Assembly: GCF_900090045.1 (NCBI RefSeq)
Contig: NC_041785.1
Span: forward strand, 1,647,501 to 1,711,500
Reading direction: 5' to 3'
Source: Plasmodium malariae
Lineage: Eukaryota > Apicomplexa > Aconoidasida > Haemosporida > Plasmodiidae
DNA: 64,000 bases
Positions 32,453 to 43,430 of this stretch are shown here, one piece after another (within the stretch, counting starts at the first letter, position 1; each line of letters starts with the position of its first letter). Under the pieces are notes generated by a model. It had not been told where the DNA came from. It worked only from the letters and a program-made list of their open reading frames with translations, and did not search any database. Both the position numbers and the translations under genes were made by a program.

Positions 32453-35194
32453 ATGGGAAATAAAATACCTGAAAATAAAAAGAGGCAGTTCATTTTATAT
32501 AAAGATATAAAAAATAGAATTAAAAAAAAAAATCATATTGATATTAAGAGTAATATATATATATGTAAATTAAATGAAAAAGACTTACAAAATTTTAACA
32601 ATGAAATATTTGATACGTATAACACATATGAAGAAAACCAAGAGCAGTATATTACGAGTGATCAGGAGGAAAAGGAAGGCACAGAAATAAAAATAAATTT
32701 AAAAAAAACGAAAGATAATGAAGAATTTTATAAATGCACACATATAAAGGGAAAAAATAGCTTCATTAAAGGAATATCAAATAGGAAAGAGAAAGAGATA
32801 GGAAAAGAGAAAGATAAAAGAGAGGATCTGTGGTATATAAAAAAAAAAGATTATGACAAGGAAAAGAATACAAATTATTTTGAATTAGATTATGGTTGTT
32901 TTTATAATTTGGAGGAAAAAACAAAAACACCGCAAAAGAGATACAGTAAATTCGTAAAAATAAAAAAAAAAAAATCATTAACCATGTTAACACAGTTACA
33001 AAATGGGCAAAATTTAAAACAAAAAAATAGAGAGAAAAAGGAGGGAGGAGAGGAGGAAGAAGAAGAAGAAGACGAGCAGATGGTGACAAATAATGCAGTG
33101 GTTAACGAAAAAGCGAAATTTTCTTCATTAAAAATAAAAAATAATTTAACTGATGATAATTATAAAACATCTACTAGGAGAAACGAAAAGGGTTTATTTC
33201 AAAGTATCGGAACAGGAAATGTACATCCTACTAACAATTCACGCGTAGACGACAAAGAAGAAACGCTTAGGTCGTCTTTTAAGTCGATGGAAATAAAACT
33301 GCTACCAGGAGATACTTATACGATGCATAAGAAATGTAGCTCTGTGCACAAAAAAAATAATGCAAGTAAGTGTAACAGCAACAGTAATAGCATCATCGGT
33401 AGTAACAGCATCGTCAGTTGTAACAGTATCACCACCAGTAACCACATTAGGGACAGTTGTTCCAGTATTAACAGCGAACGGACAAACGGACAAAAAAGCA
33501 TATTTCGCGAAAAGCACCAAACAGGTGCACTGATATTTTCGAAGAAATTTTTCAATTTGTTTAAAGAAAAAAAAATTCTACAAAATGTGTTATCATTTTT
33601 AAACTGTACTGACCTATTGGAATTTCAAAAAACATGTTCAATTATTTATATATATGTTAGCGATTTTTTGGATTATATATGTTTAAATATATACTCTAAT
33701 TTCAAAAGAGCTTATGGTCTTTATTTTATACCATTTAATTTTTTTTACAAGTACGAGTACCTCTACACGGACAAGCCATCGTTCCGCATGGACTGCATCC
33801 TTATTGCAAAGGTAAAAGAGGAGTGCATGTATAAATACTTGCATACACACGTGCATACTTGCATGCGCCCGTACTTCCTTGCATGCATATATGCACCTTA
33901 CTGAATGTGTTACACGAGTGCATTGCTGACAAGTGCATTATATTTGTTTTCCTGTTAACCCAATGGCATATGCCAACATGTGAATTGCTTTCACTGCGTT
34001 TTGACGCCTTCCCCTATTCGCAGATAGAGAAGGGGTGCATAGGTTATAACAACAGGTTTGGTTACAAGTACAAGTATATATATGACAAAAAAAAAAGCAA
34101 TTACTATGTGTATTTTAATTTTAATGTACTGAAGAGCAATTCATCAAAAACTATAGAAATCCATAAGGATATTTCATATAATAATGGAGATGACATAAAT
34201 GTTTCTCATATAATAAATAACGATGTGTGTTCAAATGATTATATATGTATACCTATAAATTTATACAACTTCATTGGAATTGTTGATTTTAATTCTATTA
34301 GTTTTATTTCAAATAAGTTGAGTAAATATTTATCTTATAATAATCACTTGGATGACCAATTATGGTATAACTCAGATGAATATAAAATATTAATAAAAGA
34401 AAATAATTTAATATCCGCACAATGTTTTCTTCCTCACTTAAAGCATATAAAAACCATTTATTCTGGAATAGATGTCACTGTTATGAAATCCACCTATAAA
34501 GCAGTCGAGCCTGGTATTTCAATGCCCACATATTAGTTGCCTTCGTATGAGCGACATGTATGTATGTATGTACGCCTCTATGTATGTATGTATGCGTGTA
34601 TGTATGTATGTATGCGTGTATGTATGTATGTATGCGTGTATGTATGTATGTATGTATGTATGTATGTATGTATGTATGCCTCTATGTATGTATGTATGCC
34701 TCTATGTATGTATGTATGCCTCTATGTATGTATGTATGCCTCTATGTATGTATGTATGCCTCTATGTATGTATGTATGCCTCTATGTATGTATGTATGCC
34801 TCTATGTATGTATGTATGCCTCTATGTATGTATGTATGCCTCTATGTATGTATGTATGCCTCTATGTATGTATGTACGCATTTGTAGATTCGTACGTACG
34901 CATTAATCATTTTTATATACTCGTCGTACATCTCTGCATTTACATAATCGTATGCACCTTTATCCTTTTCTAATTTTTACCCATTTACGTCTTGACACCT
35001 TAACAGGAAAGATGGGCAAAAGAAGCTACATTTTATGGGGAAACTACTTTATAATTGAAAAAAAATTTGATCCAGTCTTTACATTTCTAAAGAGAGAAGG
35101 ATTACAACACGACTATGTGTACCATAATTTTTATTTAAGAGTAGGTGATTCTATAATATTCTATTTAATTAAAGGAGGTAATAATGATATCTAA
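32453..35194 (+). CDS. FBXO1: N-myristoylated F-box protein, FBXO1-like (3 exons)
   Basis: Exons are 32453-33811, 34024-34513 and 35007-35194; both introns have GT..AG ends and join in frame (IAK/IEKG and VEPG/KMGK), giving 678 residues. The start MGNKIPEN carries a Gly2 suited to N-myristoylation. The first 330 residues are charged and low-complexity. At about residues 365-405 a hydrophobic helical segment (ILQNVLSFLNCTDLLEFQ then KTCSIIYIY) fits an F-box, the Skp1-binding part of SCF ubiquitin ligases. The C-terminal half is a folded domain of mixed strands ending in SIIFYLIKGGNNDI. Toxoplasma and Plasmodium FBXO1 proteins are known at the inner membrane complex and in gamete formation. From memory, the P. 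falciparum gene lies close to ACS12, as here. Identity rests on the F-box, the myristoylation site and synteny. Confidence 0.75.
34557..34880. repeat. Intronic array: TATG microsatellite plus 20-bp unit GCCTCTATGTATGTATGTAT
   Basis: Lies wholly inside the second intron (34514-35006) of the F-box gene. The first 120 bp are TATG/TGTA runs with GCG interruptions. Then come about ten almost perfect 20-bp units (34678-34876). The array fills about two thirds of the intron. Three plus-strand frames stay open across it. Confidence 0.9.
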
Positions 35195-35325
35195 ATTGTG
35201 CGTAGTATAGTTTTTATTGTTTTTTGTTTTCTGCCAAAATTGTGCTTCTCGCTTTGGATTCTTTTGTTTTTACTCTATTTATTTTTCTACTTTATTTTTC
35301 TACGTTATTTTTCTATTTTATCTAT

Positions 35326-35358
<33 letters not shown>

Positions 35359-35618
35359 TTTCATTTTGACTAATTTTGCTTTACATGATTATTTGATTTC
35401 CCATCTTCGTTCATACTACGTTATTATGTATTCACATCACCATGTAATTGCATCTCTACGTATTATTATCACCACGTAGTACCACCCCATTATCACCCCA
35501 TGCTGTCATGCTAGTTTGCCAAGTAGTGCATTACCTAATACATGACTAACATTACATTTCTCTAATTACACTTTTATATTTCATGTTACTAATTTTTCCC
35601 ATTTGTCGAAACTAACAT
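35195..35618. other. Convergent intergenic region
   Basis: Two 3' ends meet here. A poly-T run lies at about 35330-35357 and the rest is unremarkable AT-rich DNA. No gene seen. Confidence 0.5.
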
Positions 35619-37976
35619 TTAGCTGATAAACAAATACCCTAATGACTCCTTCTGAATATTTTTATTTCGGTTTAAAAAAAATTGCAAACTTTTTTCATAC
35701 ATGAAATAATCTAATAAGCTTTTCTGCTCATCATTTGTAAAGTTTCTTCTTTTTATTCCCTCTACGCTATTAAAAAATATTAATTGTTGTGTGTCGTTTA
35801 AGCAAACAAATTTGTTGAAGCATATCATTAATAATTGTTTATACAAAGCATCAAATGTTAAATTGTAAAAGTGAACGAAATGAAGAAAAACAAGAATGTC
35901 ATTGATGTGAAAGGGGCATGCCTCTTCAATATTTTCTTTCGTGTTGTTTTCACTGCTCGCTTTTGAGTTATCACTACGATTGTCATTATGATGATTACTA
36001 CTCTTGCTACTATCGTCACTAATACTATCATTATTGTTGCCCTTAATATTGTGATTTCTACTGTCCTTCTTTCCTTTGTAGCTATGCCGCGATGATAAAT
36101 TTAAGAATGCATCAATTTTGTAATGCAGCACTGAAAACAATTTGTCGACTATTTCCACTTTGATAATTTTTCTTTTTAAAAAGCACGTACATATAAAAGC
36201 TATATCACCAATATCAAAGGAGTAGAAAATATTTTTATTATTTATAAAAAACCCCATGAACATATTAAACGAGTTTAAGTAAGATTTCAAAATGTGTAAT
36301 TTTAAGAAGGGAAGTCTTAACATATAACTTACTAAAAAAAAATAATTTTTTAAAATTTTATTCATTATATAATGAAATTTATTTTCATAAAACATGTTTT
36401 CATCGTATAGAGTAAAATTATATATATACTGTTGGTTGTATAACAACTCTAATATATCATTCGACTTCTTATCCTTATTATATATTACATTTTCGTTATT
36501 ATTTTTTTCGTCTAATTTATCCTCATTTTCGACATGTATCATATTCTCAAAAGACATTATCTTTTCATTTATAAAATTATATATGTCTTGTTCAGACAAA
36601 ATATTCATACTTTTTATGTAATTAATTAACAAAAGTTCAATACTGATATTTAATTTCTTATTGTTATAATAGCATATTTTTTTCATAAATACAAGAAGTA
36701 TTAAAAGGTTATTACATAAGGCATCATTGTGTTCAATGAAATAATGCACAACGACATCTATAAAATCTTTTATGTAGTAATTTTTTTCAGCTAGTTTTTT
36801 ATCGTTAATAAAAATTGTTAATACTTCTTTTATTTCAAATGCGTCTGCTTCTCCTGTTTTTTCTGTATTTTTCTCTTCTACTTCCGTCTTTATTTGAGTT
36901 AGTAGCGCGCTTTTTAATTTGAGTCCTTCATTCTTCATTTCTTTAATTTTCATCCTTTTTTTTTCCTTTTTTATGTTTAAATTAATAAATTTTATGCTGT
37001 CTTTTGATATCAGCTTTTCGTACTTTTCCATATCCACATCTTGTAAATTTTCCAGTATATTTTCACATTCACTCTCGTCCATTTTTGTCAATAAATTATT
37101 GCTCTTGATATGTTCTTTTTTTTTTTCATTCAATTTTTCAGTTTTTAAAATATTACCATTTTGGCTATCTTGTATATTTTCTTTGCTTCCATTTCCTGTG
37201 ATCTTTTCCGTAGTTTCGTTAGAGGAGATTCTTTCCTCTTTTTCCTCCACAACTTTATCGCCTGAACGTTCAGGTGAACTTTGACTTTTTTCATGATAAC
37301 CCTTATCAGCACTATTAATCAATTTAATTTTATAAGGTAATGGTAAGTTATTTATAGCTAGGTGTAAATTATTATAAGGGGGAAAAAATAAATTAGAAAT
37401 ATTATATGAAAACAAATTATCGATTTTATAATAATAAATTTCAAAAATGTTTAAAATGCTACGAATTATATGCATATCTTTATAATTTATTCTGCATATT
37501 AAGTAGAATAGTATAAACAGATCTTCATAACTAAAACAGTAGTTGTTAAAATTTTTCATCAATTCAACAAACTTTCTTTTTTCATTATTGTATATATAAA
37601 ATACACACAAATGTATAAAATATTTGCTACTATTTACATAACTACTAATGTGCTTAAGAACTACATTATTTAACTCTTTGTCAAATGTGTTGTCATTTAT
37701 TATATCTTTTAACTGCTTTTCGCTTATATAATCATTTTCATTTAATTTTTTCTTATTATCTACTTTGTGTGCCTCTCCTCCATTTATTTGTTGTAACTTT
37801 CTTTTGTCTTCCAGGAATAAATTTCTTACATCCGCTCGGTCAATCACCTTGTATATTTTTTCTTCTAAATAAAAATACTCATATACAATTTTGTTAACCT
37901 GTTCTTTTCGATGAGCGCTGAAAAAAAATCTCTTTTCTATGTTTAGCGCACCTTTTAAAAACAATTTTTTTTTCAT
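35619..37976 (-). CDS. Unidentified helical protein with possible mitochondrial presequence
   Basis: 785 residues, single exon, ATG at 37976. The first 25 residues (MKKKLFLKGALNIEKRFFFS) are basic and hydrophobic with a single Glu at residue 14, compatible with a mitochondrial presequence. Structured helical segments alternate with charged low-complexity regions. The first structured part (about 100-220) has patterns such as FVELMKNFNNYCFSYEDLFI. A Glu/Lys/Ser-rich insert follows at about 225-340, and an Asn/Ser/His-rich insert near 640-690. The last part (HINDILVFLHFVHFYNL onward) resembles the helical repeats of FASTK/RAP-type organellar proteins, but no RAP domain is visible. Its style matches the gene at 10536-12956. 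The function is not recognised. Confidence 0.75.
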   Translation of the reverse strand: MKKKLFLKGALNIEKRFFFSAHRKEQVNKIVYEYFYLEEKIYKVIDRADVRNLFLEDKRKLQQINGGEAHKVDNKKKLNENDYISEKQLKDIINDNTFDKELNNVVLKHISSYVNSSKYFIHLCVFYIYNNEKRKFVELMKNFNNYCFSYEDLFILFYLICRINYKDMHIIRSILNIFEIYYYKIDNLFSYNISNLFFPPYNNLHLAINNLPLPYKIKLINSADKGYHEKSQSSPERSGDKVVEEKEERISSNETTEKITGNGSKENIQDSQNGNILKTEKLNEKKKEHIKSNNLLTKMDESECENILENLQDVDMEKYEKLISKDSIKFINLNIKKEKKRMKIKEMKNEGLKLKSALLTQIKTEVEEKNTEKTGEADAFEIKEVLTIFINDKKLAEKNYYIKDFIDVVVHYFIEHNDALCNNLLILLVFMKKICYYNNKKLNISIELLLINYIKSMNILSEQDIYNFINEKIMSFENMIHVENEDKLDEKNNNENVIYNKDKKSNDILELLYNQQYIYNFTLYDENMFYENKFHYIMNKILKNYFFLVSYMLRLPFLKLHILKSYLNSFNMFMGFFINNKNIFYSFDIGDIAFICTCFLKRKIIKVEIVDKLFSVLHYKIDAFLNLSSRHSYKGKKDSRNHNIKGNNNDSISDDSSKSSNHHNDNRSDNSKASSENNTKENIEEACPFHINDILVFLHFVHFYNLTFDALYKQLLMICFNKFVCLNDTQQLIFFNSVEGIKRRNFTNDEQKSLLDYFMYEKSLQFFLNRNKNIQKESLGYLFIS

Positions 37977-38579
37977 TTTCCAAAATCAGCTTAACCAGGC
38001 AAGGAAAAACGATTTTCCTAACTGCGCAATGCCGTTAGTTTTCGCCTGACCATGCAATGTTCCTAAACTCGCCTGACCATGCAATGTTCCTAAATTCGCT
38101 TGACCATGCAATGCTCCTAAATTCGCTTGACCATGCAATGTTCCTAAACTCGCTTGACCATGCAATGTTCCTAAATTCGCCGGATCACACAATGTTCCTA
38201 AATTCGCCGGATCACACAATGTTGCTAAAATCGCCTGATCATACAATGTTGCTAAAATAGCCTGATCATACAATGTTGCTAATTTTTGCCATACCGTGCA
38301 ACATTGCTAATTTTCTCCTGACTATGCAATGTTGTTAATTTTTGCCTGAATGTGAAATTCCACTAATTTTCACCTGACCGTGCAATGTTATTTTCTTCAC
38401 CATATTATGTGCTTTTTCCAATTTTTCCAATTTTTACCTGCTTTTGCAAGGGTATGTTCCTTTTAAAAAAAAAAAAAAAACCTACCAAAAAAGGCGAAGG
38501 TATTATGAAAAATTTCTGTGCATTTTGCATTCTTTACAAGTAAAATTTTGAAGTTTCCACTGTTGCGTATTTATACACA

Positions 38580-38615
<36 letters not shown>

Positions 38616-39206
38616 ATTGGAAAAAATTATTTTCATATAGTGCAATGGGTGGAGAAAATTGAAATTGCGATTTTCAAGAGCCGCTTGGAGAGTCAACCCT
38701 CTGAAACTTTATTGAAAAATAGGATATGGATAAAAGAATCAAACAGTTAAAGGAGTAAACAACAAAAAACAAAAAAAAAATTAAATAAAAAATTGCATGT
38801 TACATATTACAAAAAACAAATAACAAATAACAAATTACAAATTGCATAGTACATAATACATAGCAAATAATACATAGCACATATTACATATCGCAGAATA
38901 TGTATTACATGTTACACATTTAAGGTGTTAAACTGAAATGCCTTGAAATGTAATTCTTTCATTTTAAAAAAAGAGGAAAAAAAAATATACAACAAAAATT
39001 TAAGTAAAAAGTAGTCGCACAAAATTAGTAATAATTATAATACACACACATATAAATATATATTTATATGCATGTATATGCATATGAATGAATATACATA
39101 TGTATACTCATATTTCCCGCCTAACCACCCATACCTCTTTAAAATAAAGCCAATTTCTTATACCCTTTAAGATATAGTAAAACGCAAGCTTCAATATTAA
39201 AGAATA
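37977..39206. other. Divergent intergenic region with 27-bp minisatellite
   Basis: Holds the 5' ends of the unidentified minus-strand gene and the acyl-CoA synthetase gene. A 27-bp array begins within 70 bp of the minus-strand start codon (separate entry). Elsewhere there is poly-A near 38465-38480, a TA run near 38580-38603, and a degenerate ACAAATAACA/ACATAGCA repeat at 38760-38910. No other gene seen. Confidence 0.5.
38044..38300. repeat. Minisatellite, 27-bp unit GCCTGACCATGCAATGTTCCTAAACTC
   Basis: About nine clear copies, with further degenerate ones (CTGACTATGCAATGTTGTTAATTTT) to about 38400. It is notably GC-richer than its surroundings. On the minus strand it lies directly upstream of the 785-residue gene and stays open as a 9-residue peptide repeat (GTLHGQASL) that stops at 37986, ten bases before that gene's ATG. 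I treat it as promoter or 5' untranslated sequence. Confidence 0.9.
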
Positions 39207-42200
39207 ATGGCTGAAAAATACACTTTGGAAAATTTTTTGGAACTGAAAAACGTGAATGATAGGTATATTGTTGACCTAAACACAGAGAAAAAACAATTTT
39301 CATATAAGGAGTTATATGAAGAGATAGAAAACTTCCTAATTTTTTTTAAAAGTATAAATATCATACCGGGTGATGAGATTTCCATAATTTTGTTTAATAG
39401 CATTGAATATGTGTTATCATTTTTAAGCATAAACTTTAATAAGAACATATGTTTACCGCAAAATACAAATCTGAAAAAAGAAGAGTATATAAAATATTTA
39501 GTTAACAATTGCAAGTATATAATTATACATGATTATAATGAAAATGATGAAAATTACGCTAGCATTAAAAATAAACATAGTTATTACAAAAATGTTTGTG
39601 CATATATAGAGGACTTAGCTGAAGAATACCAAATTGGTTTAATTAAAATAAAAAAGAACAAAACTAAACCGTATTTTACGTATTCATATACAGCAAATGG
39701 GATTGACAAAAATGATAGTAAAATGGTAGCTTCAAAGGAACCGCTAAAAGGGGTAGGTAACCCAAAGAATGATATTTGTCTACATTTGCACACATCAGGT
39801 ACAACAAGTAAAGTAAAAATAGTACAATTAACAAATAATAATATTAAAACAACGATTAGAAATATTATAAATTCGTATTATATAAATAAAGAGGACAACA
39901 CAGTTATTGTTATGCCTTTATATCATGTGCATGGATTAATTGGTGTGTTATTACCTATACTTTTTTCCAAAGGGAATGTATTATTTCAAGTTGGTCATAC
40001 GTTTAGTGCCTCGGAATTTTGGGAAAATGTAGTACATTATAATATAACCTATTTTTCAGCTGTTCCTACTATACTTAATATATTGTTAATAAGATATGAA
40101 AAAGATTATATAATAAAAGGGAAAAAAAATGATGAAAAAGTACAGCACAAGTTGAAATTTATTAGAACTTCAAGTTCTTATTTAGACGAAAAGTTAGAAA
40201 AAGAAATTGAAGAAAAATTTGCAACAACAGTTCTACAAGCATATGGAATGACAGAAGCTTGTCACCAAGTAAGTTCAAATAAATTTATTATGAACAATTC
40301 AGAAAATGTTATATCAGGAGTAAATAAAAAGTATAAAAGTGTTGGGATACCAAATGTAGGAGTTATAATATATAATGAAGAGAAAAAAAAAATATGTGAT
40401 TATAATGAGTTGGGAGAAATATGTATCAGCGGAAAAAATATTATGTATGGTTATAAAGAAGCAAACGATAATGATCATATATTTGTTTATGTGAATACAA
40501 TAGAGCAAAAAACAAATTATATGATGAAGAACAAATTTTTAGAAATATCTGAAAGGGTTCCTTTCTTTAAAACAGGAGATATTGGGTATATAGATGAAGA
40601 TAATTTTCTTTTTATTTCAGGAAGGATTAAGGATATCATAAATAGAGGAGGAGAAAAAATTATTCCAAATGAGATAGATGATGTGTTAAAAGGGAACAAA
40701 CTGGTTAGGGATTGCTTAACCTTTGCATGTAAAGATGATATATATGGTGAAGTTATTAACAGTGCAGTAATTCTGGATGAACGGGGATTAATGATCGATG
40801 GTAATGGGGAGGTATATGCCATTCAGGCTGGGCAGAACAGTCAGACCAACCAAACCAGTCAGGCTTGTAAATCTAATCTGAGTATGACTTTAACAACTTC
40901 GAGCCTCTCTCCACATGTGAGTTCGGAAAAAAAAGATCCTATTAAGGAAGAGGGAGAAGTAGACGCACTGAAAGAATATGACATTAACATGTCCATAAAT
41001 CTTAATTTGTATTATTACAAGTACAGAGAAGAATTAATGAGTTACGTGAAAAACCGTTTAGCAAATTTTAAAGTTCCCAAGAATGTATATTTTGTTAATA
41101 ATTTTTTAAAAACGGACACAGGAAAATTATCCAGAAGAAAAGTTTCAGAGAGTACTGAAAATTTGAAGAAAATGGAAATAAACGTTTTTGATGTAATTGC
41201 ATTAATTTTTAGAAAGTATGAAATAGATTATATATATGGATTGTATGGAATACCAATAAATAAAATAATCTACAGTTTTATTAAAAATGGTATTTATTAT
41301 ATAAGTTTTCGAAATGAAATAAATGCATCCATAAGTTGTAATTATGTTAACTATTTTGATATGGATCAGAACAAAAAAAAAAAAAAAAAAAAAAAAATTG
41401 GTATTTTATTAACATGTTCAGGTCCAGCATTTATAAACACCTTAAGTGGTTTATATAATGCAAAAATTAATCATTTCCCAATGGTATTAATATGTTTTGA
41501 GAATTATATAGATGAAAAAATAAGTTTATTTGAAAAATATAATAATTTTCAATACTTTGCACAATATAATTTTTTGAAAAAAGCAAAAGAAATATGTTTT
41601 GAGTCATATCATGTAGATTCATTAGAATCTTTTTCTGAACAATTTCATAACTGTGTATGTACCGCTATTAAAAACAAATATCCTGTATATTTAAATATTG
41701 ATTACAAGTTAATAGGGGAAAAAATAACAATAGACAATGCTATTAAAACTTTGGAAGTAAGTGACAGAAATGTAGAAGCTTATTTTGGCTATACGATGAA
41801 CAGAATAGTACCGAATGAAGAGCAGTTATTGTTCGCTAAACTAGTGGATTCCTTTTGTAATATATATAAATCAAATAAAAAGGGAGTTATATTTTTAGGT
41901 ATTAACTGTAATGAAGGTATTAAATATATATTGAAGATAGCACAACTTTTGAAATTGCCTATTTATACAACTGCTATGGCTAAATCTTTTATAAAAGAAA
42001 ATTATGTATATAATGTTAATGCATGTAAGTCGTACCTATTTGAAAATATTGATTTTTGCTTTGCTATTGGATCTTTGTTTAATTTTTATTTTAATTTTGG
42101 AAATTTTAAAAATTGTAAAAGACAAAATATGATATGTATTGATTTGAAGAATGATCAATATGAACAGGGGAACCCCTCTATTTGTGATCATTATTTTTTT

Positions 42201-43430
42201 TTCGATTTATATTATGTTTTAAAAAATTTATATCTTAAAATTAAGAAGAGCCCTATCACAATTGATGAGAATGTGGATATAGATGCTAGGAAAAAATGGA
42301 TAGCAGATTTGGGTGATATAAAAAAAAGAACTATAGACAAACTTTGCATGGATGTAAAAAATGTCTATTTTGGAAAATATGAAAATTGTGGGAATAACAA
42401 ATTCACGATGGAACAAGCTCTGCTAATTATTCGGAACATTCTGATTGATTATTTCTTTTCAAAAAATGGCATTGATGAGATGTTTAAAAAAAAATATTTT
42501 ATAAATTATTTAAAATATGTAGATAGTAAGTTAATAGCTGATTTTGTGAACACTGCGCATGATAACAAAAGTGTATGTTCTGACTCCATCAGAGGAGCCC
42601 TAAATATGTTATCCCCTTTAGCAACAGATGATGAAGTTCCCGAAGAGGACTGCGACTTGAGTGATAGCAGCTGTGATGAGTATCTGTCGGATGAACAAGT
42701 ATGGAAGAGTTCTACAGAACGAAATAGCACCAACAACGGTGGTAATAATTGTGGTAGTAATAATCGTAGCAAATGTACGGCATATTCAAAATTCCTGACG
42801 AAGGACATAAAAGAAAGAATTATAATCACCAATGAAGGGTCCATAACGTTAATCCTTGGAATATTGTATTTGCCCAAATTTGGTCCATTCAATTATGTCA
42901 TACCACAGATTAATGGAATGATGGGGATAGCAATGAATGCATCTATCTCTGCAGCTTTGAACAATTCTGGAAATATCGTTTTTTCTATATTAGGTGATTC
43001 TTCCTTTGGGTTCACGTCGAACGAAATTGAGACCATGTGCAGGTTAAAGTTGAAAATTGTCCTCATAATTTTTAATAATAATGGCATATACGGAGATAGG
43101 GACTACCAAGAGAAGGGGGTAAAGAAGGTGAAAGGAAACGAGAAAGATGACGAGAAAGGAGTTGTGAAAGATGCCTCTAGGGAAAAGGGAAAAATTGTCG
43201 ATACCAATTTTTACTTGAAAAATCCGTCCTCTTTATACTTTTTCAGCAAATATGAAAATTACATTATTTCACATGGAGGATATGGTTGTTACATTGACAA
43301 CAAAGAAGAATTTATAAAAAAAATGAAATATGTAACAGATGAAAACTTTAAGAATTTCCCTGCATTGCTTAATGTAATTATTCAAGACAATGGTTCTGTT
43401 AACTTTCATTTTGATAAACTTATACAATAA
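39207..43430 (+). CDS. ACS12: Acyl-CoA synthetase fused to an oxalyl-CoA decarboxylase/HACL-type ThDP enzyme (ACS12 locus)
   Basis: 1,407 residues in one exon. Residues 1-650 are an AMP-forming synthetase: HTSGTTSKVK (about 191), AYGMTEA (343), KTGDIGYID (454), GRIKDIINRGGEKIIPNEID (471-490) and the C-terminal lysine motif KTDTGKLSRR (635). Overall it resembles plant AAE3/yeast Pcs60. From about 655 a complete thiamine-diphosphate enzyme follows. It has a Pyr domain with a GIPINKI start, the cofactor-activating Glu in FRNEINAS (about 701) and CSGPAFINTLSGLYNA, then a central domain (865-990). The PP domain has the GDSSFGFTSNEIETMC start and IFNNNGIYG end of the Mg-ThDP motif (about 1262-1295). 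This wording matches oxalyl-CoA decarboxylase and 2-hydroxyacyl-CoA lyase. AAE3/Pcs60 make oxalyl-CoA, so the fusion could couple oxalate activation to decarboxylation (formyl-CoA and CO2). That reaction is inferred. Low-complexity inserts interrupt both halves. Confidence 0.85.
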   Translation: MAEKYTLENFLELKNVNDRYIVDLNTEKKQFSYKELYEEIENFLIFFKSINIIPGDEISIILFNSIEYVLSFLSINFNKNICLPQNTNLKKEEYIKYLVNNCKYIIIHDYNENDENYASIKNKHSYYKNVCAYIEDLAEEYQIGLIKIKKNKTKPYFTYSYTANGIDKNDSKMVASKEPLKGVGNPKNDICLHLHTSGTTSKVKIVQLTNNNIKTTIRNIINSYYINKEDNTVIVMPLYHVHGLIGVLLPILFSKGNVLFQVGHTFSASEFWENVVHYNITYFSAVPTILNILLIRYEKDYIIKGKKNDEKVQHKLKFIRTSSSYLDEKLEKEIEEKFATTVLQAYGMTEACHQVSSNKFIMNNSENVISGVNKKYKSVGIPNVGVIIYNEEKKKICDYNELGEICISGKNIMYGYKEANDNDHIFVYVNTIEQKTNYMMKNKFLEISERVPFFKTGDIGYIDEDNFLFISGRIKDIINRGGEKIIPNEIDDVLKGNKLVRDCLTFACKDDIYGEVINSAVILDERGLMIDGNGEVYAIQAGQNSQTNQTSQACKSNLSMTLTTSSLSPHVSSEKKDPIKEEGEVDALKEYDINMSINLNLYYYKYREELMSYVKNRLANFKVPKNVYFVNNFLKTDTGKLSRRKVSESTENLKKMEINVFDVIALIFRKYEIDYIYGLYGIPINKIIYSFIKNGIYYISFRNEINASISCNYVNYFDMDQNKKKKKKKKIGILLTCSGPAFINTLSGLYNAKINHFPMVLICFENYIDEKISLFEKYNNFQYFAQYNFLKKAKEICFESYHVDSLESFSEQFHNCVCTAIKNKYPVYLNIDYKLIGEKITIDNAIKTLEVSDRNVEAYFGYTMNRIVPNEEQLLFAKLVDSFCNIYKSNKKGVIFLGINCNEGIKYILKIAQLLKLPIYTTAMAKSFIKENYVYNVNACKSYLFENIDFCFAIGSLFNFYFNFGNFKNCKRQNMICIDLKNDQYEQGNPSICDHYFFFDLYYVLKNLYLKIKKSPITIDENVDIDARKKWIADLGDIKKRTIDKLCMDVKNVYFGKYENCGNNKFTMEQALLIIRNILIDYFFSKNGIDEMFKKKYFINYLKYVDSKLIADFVNTAHDNKSVCSDSIRGALNMLSPLATDDEVPEEDCDLSDSSCDEYLSDEQVWKSSTERNSTNNGGNNCGSNNRSKCTAYSKFLTKDIKERIIITNEGSITLILGILYLPKFGPFNYVIPQINGMMGIAMNASISAALNNSGNIVFSILGDSSFGFTSNEIETMCRLKLKIVLIIFNNNGIYGDRDYQEKGVKKVKGNEKDDEKGVVKDASREKGKIVDTNFYLKNPSSLYFFSKYENYIISHGGYGCYIDNKEEFIKKMKYVTDENFKNFPALLNVIIQDNGSVNFHFDKLIQ

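Noticed and set aside
34537..34973. Met/Tyr/Val/Cys repeat ORFs between exons 2 and 3 of the F-box gene
   Set aside because: They lie inside the intron and read the TATG and 20-bp array.
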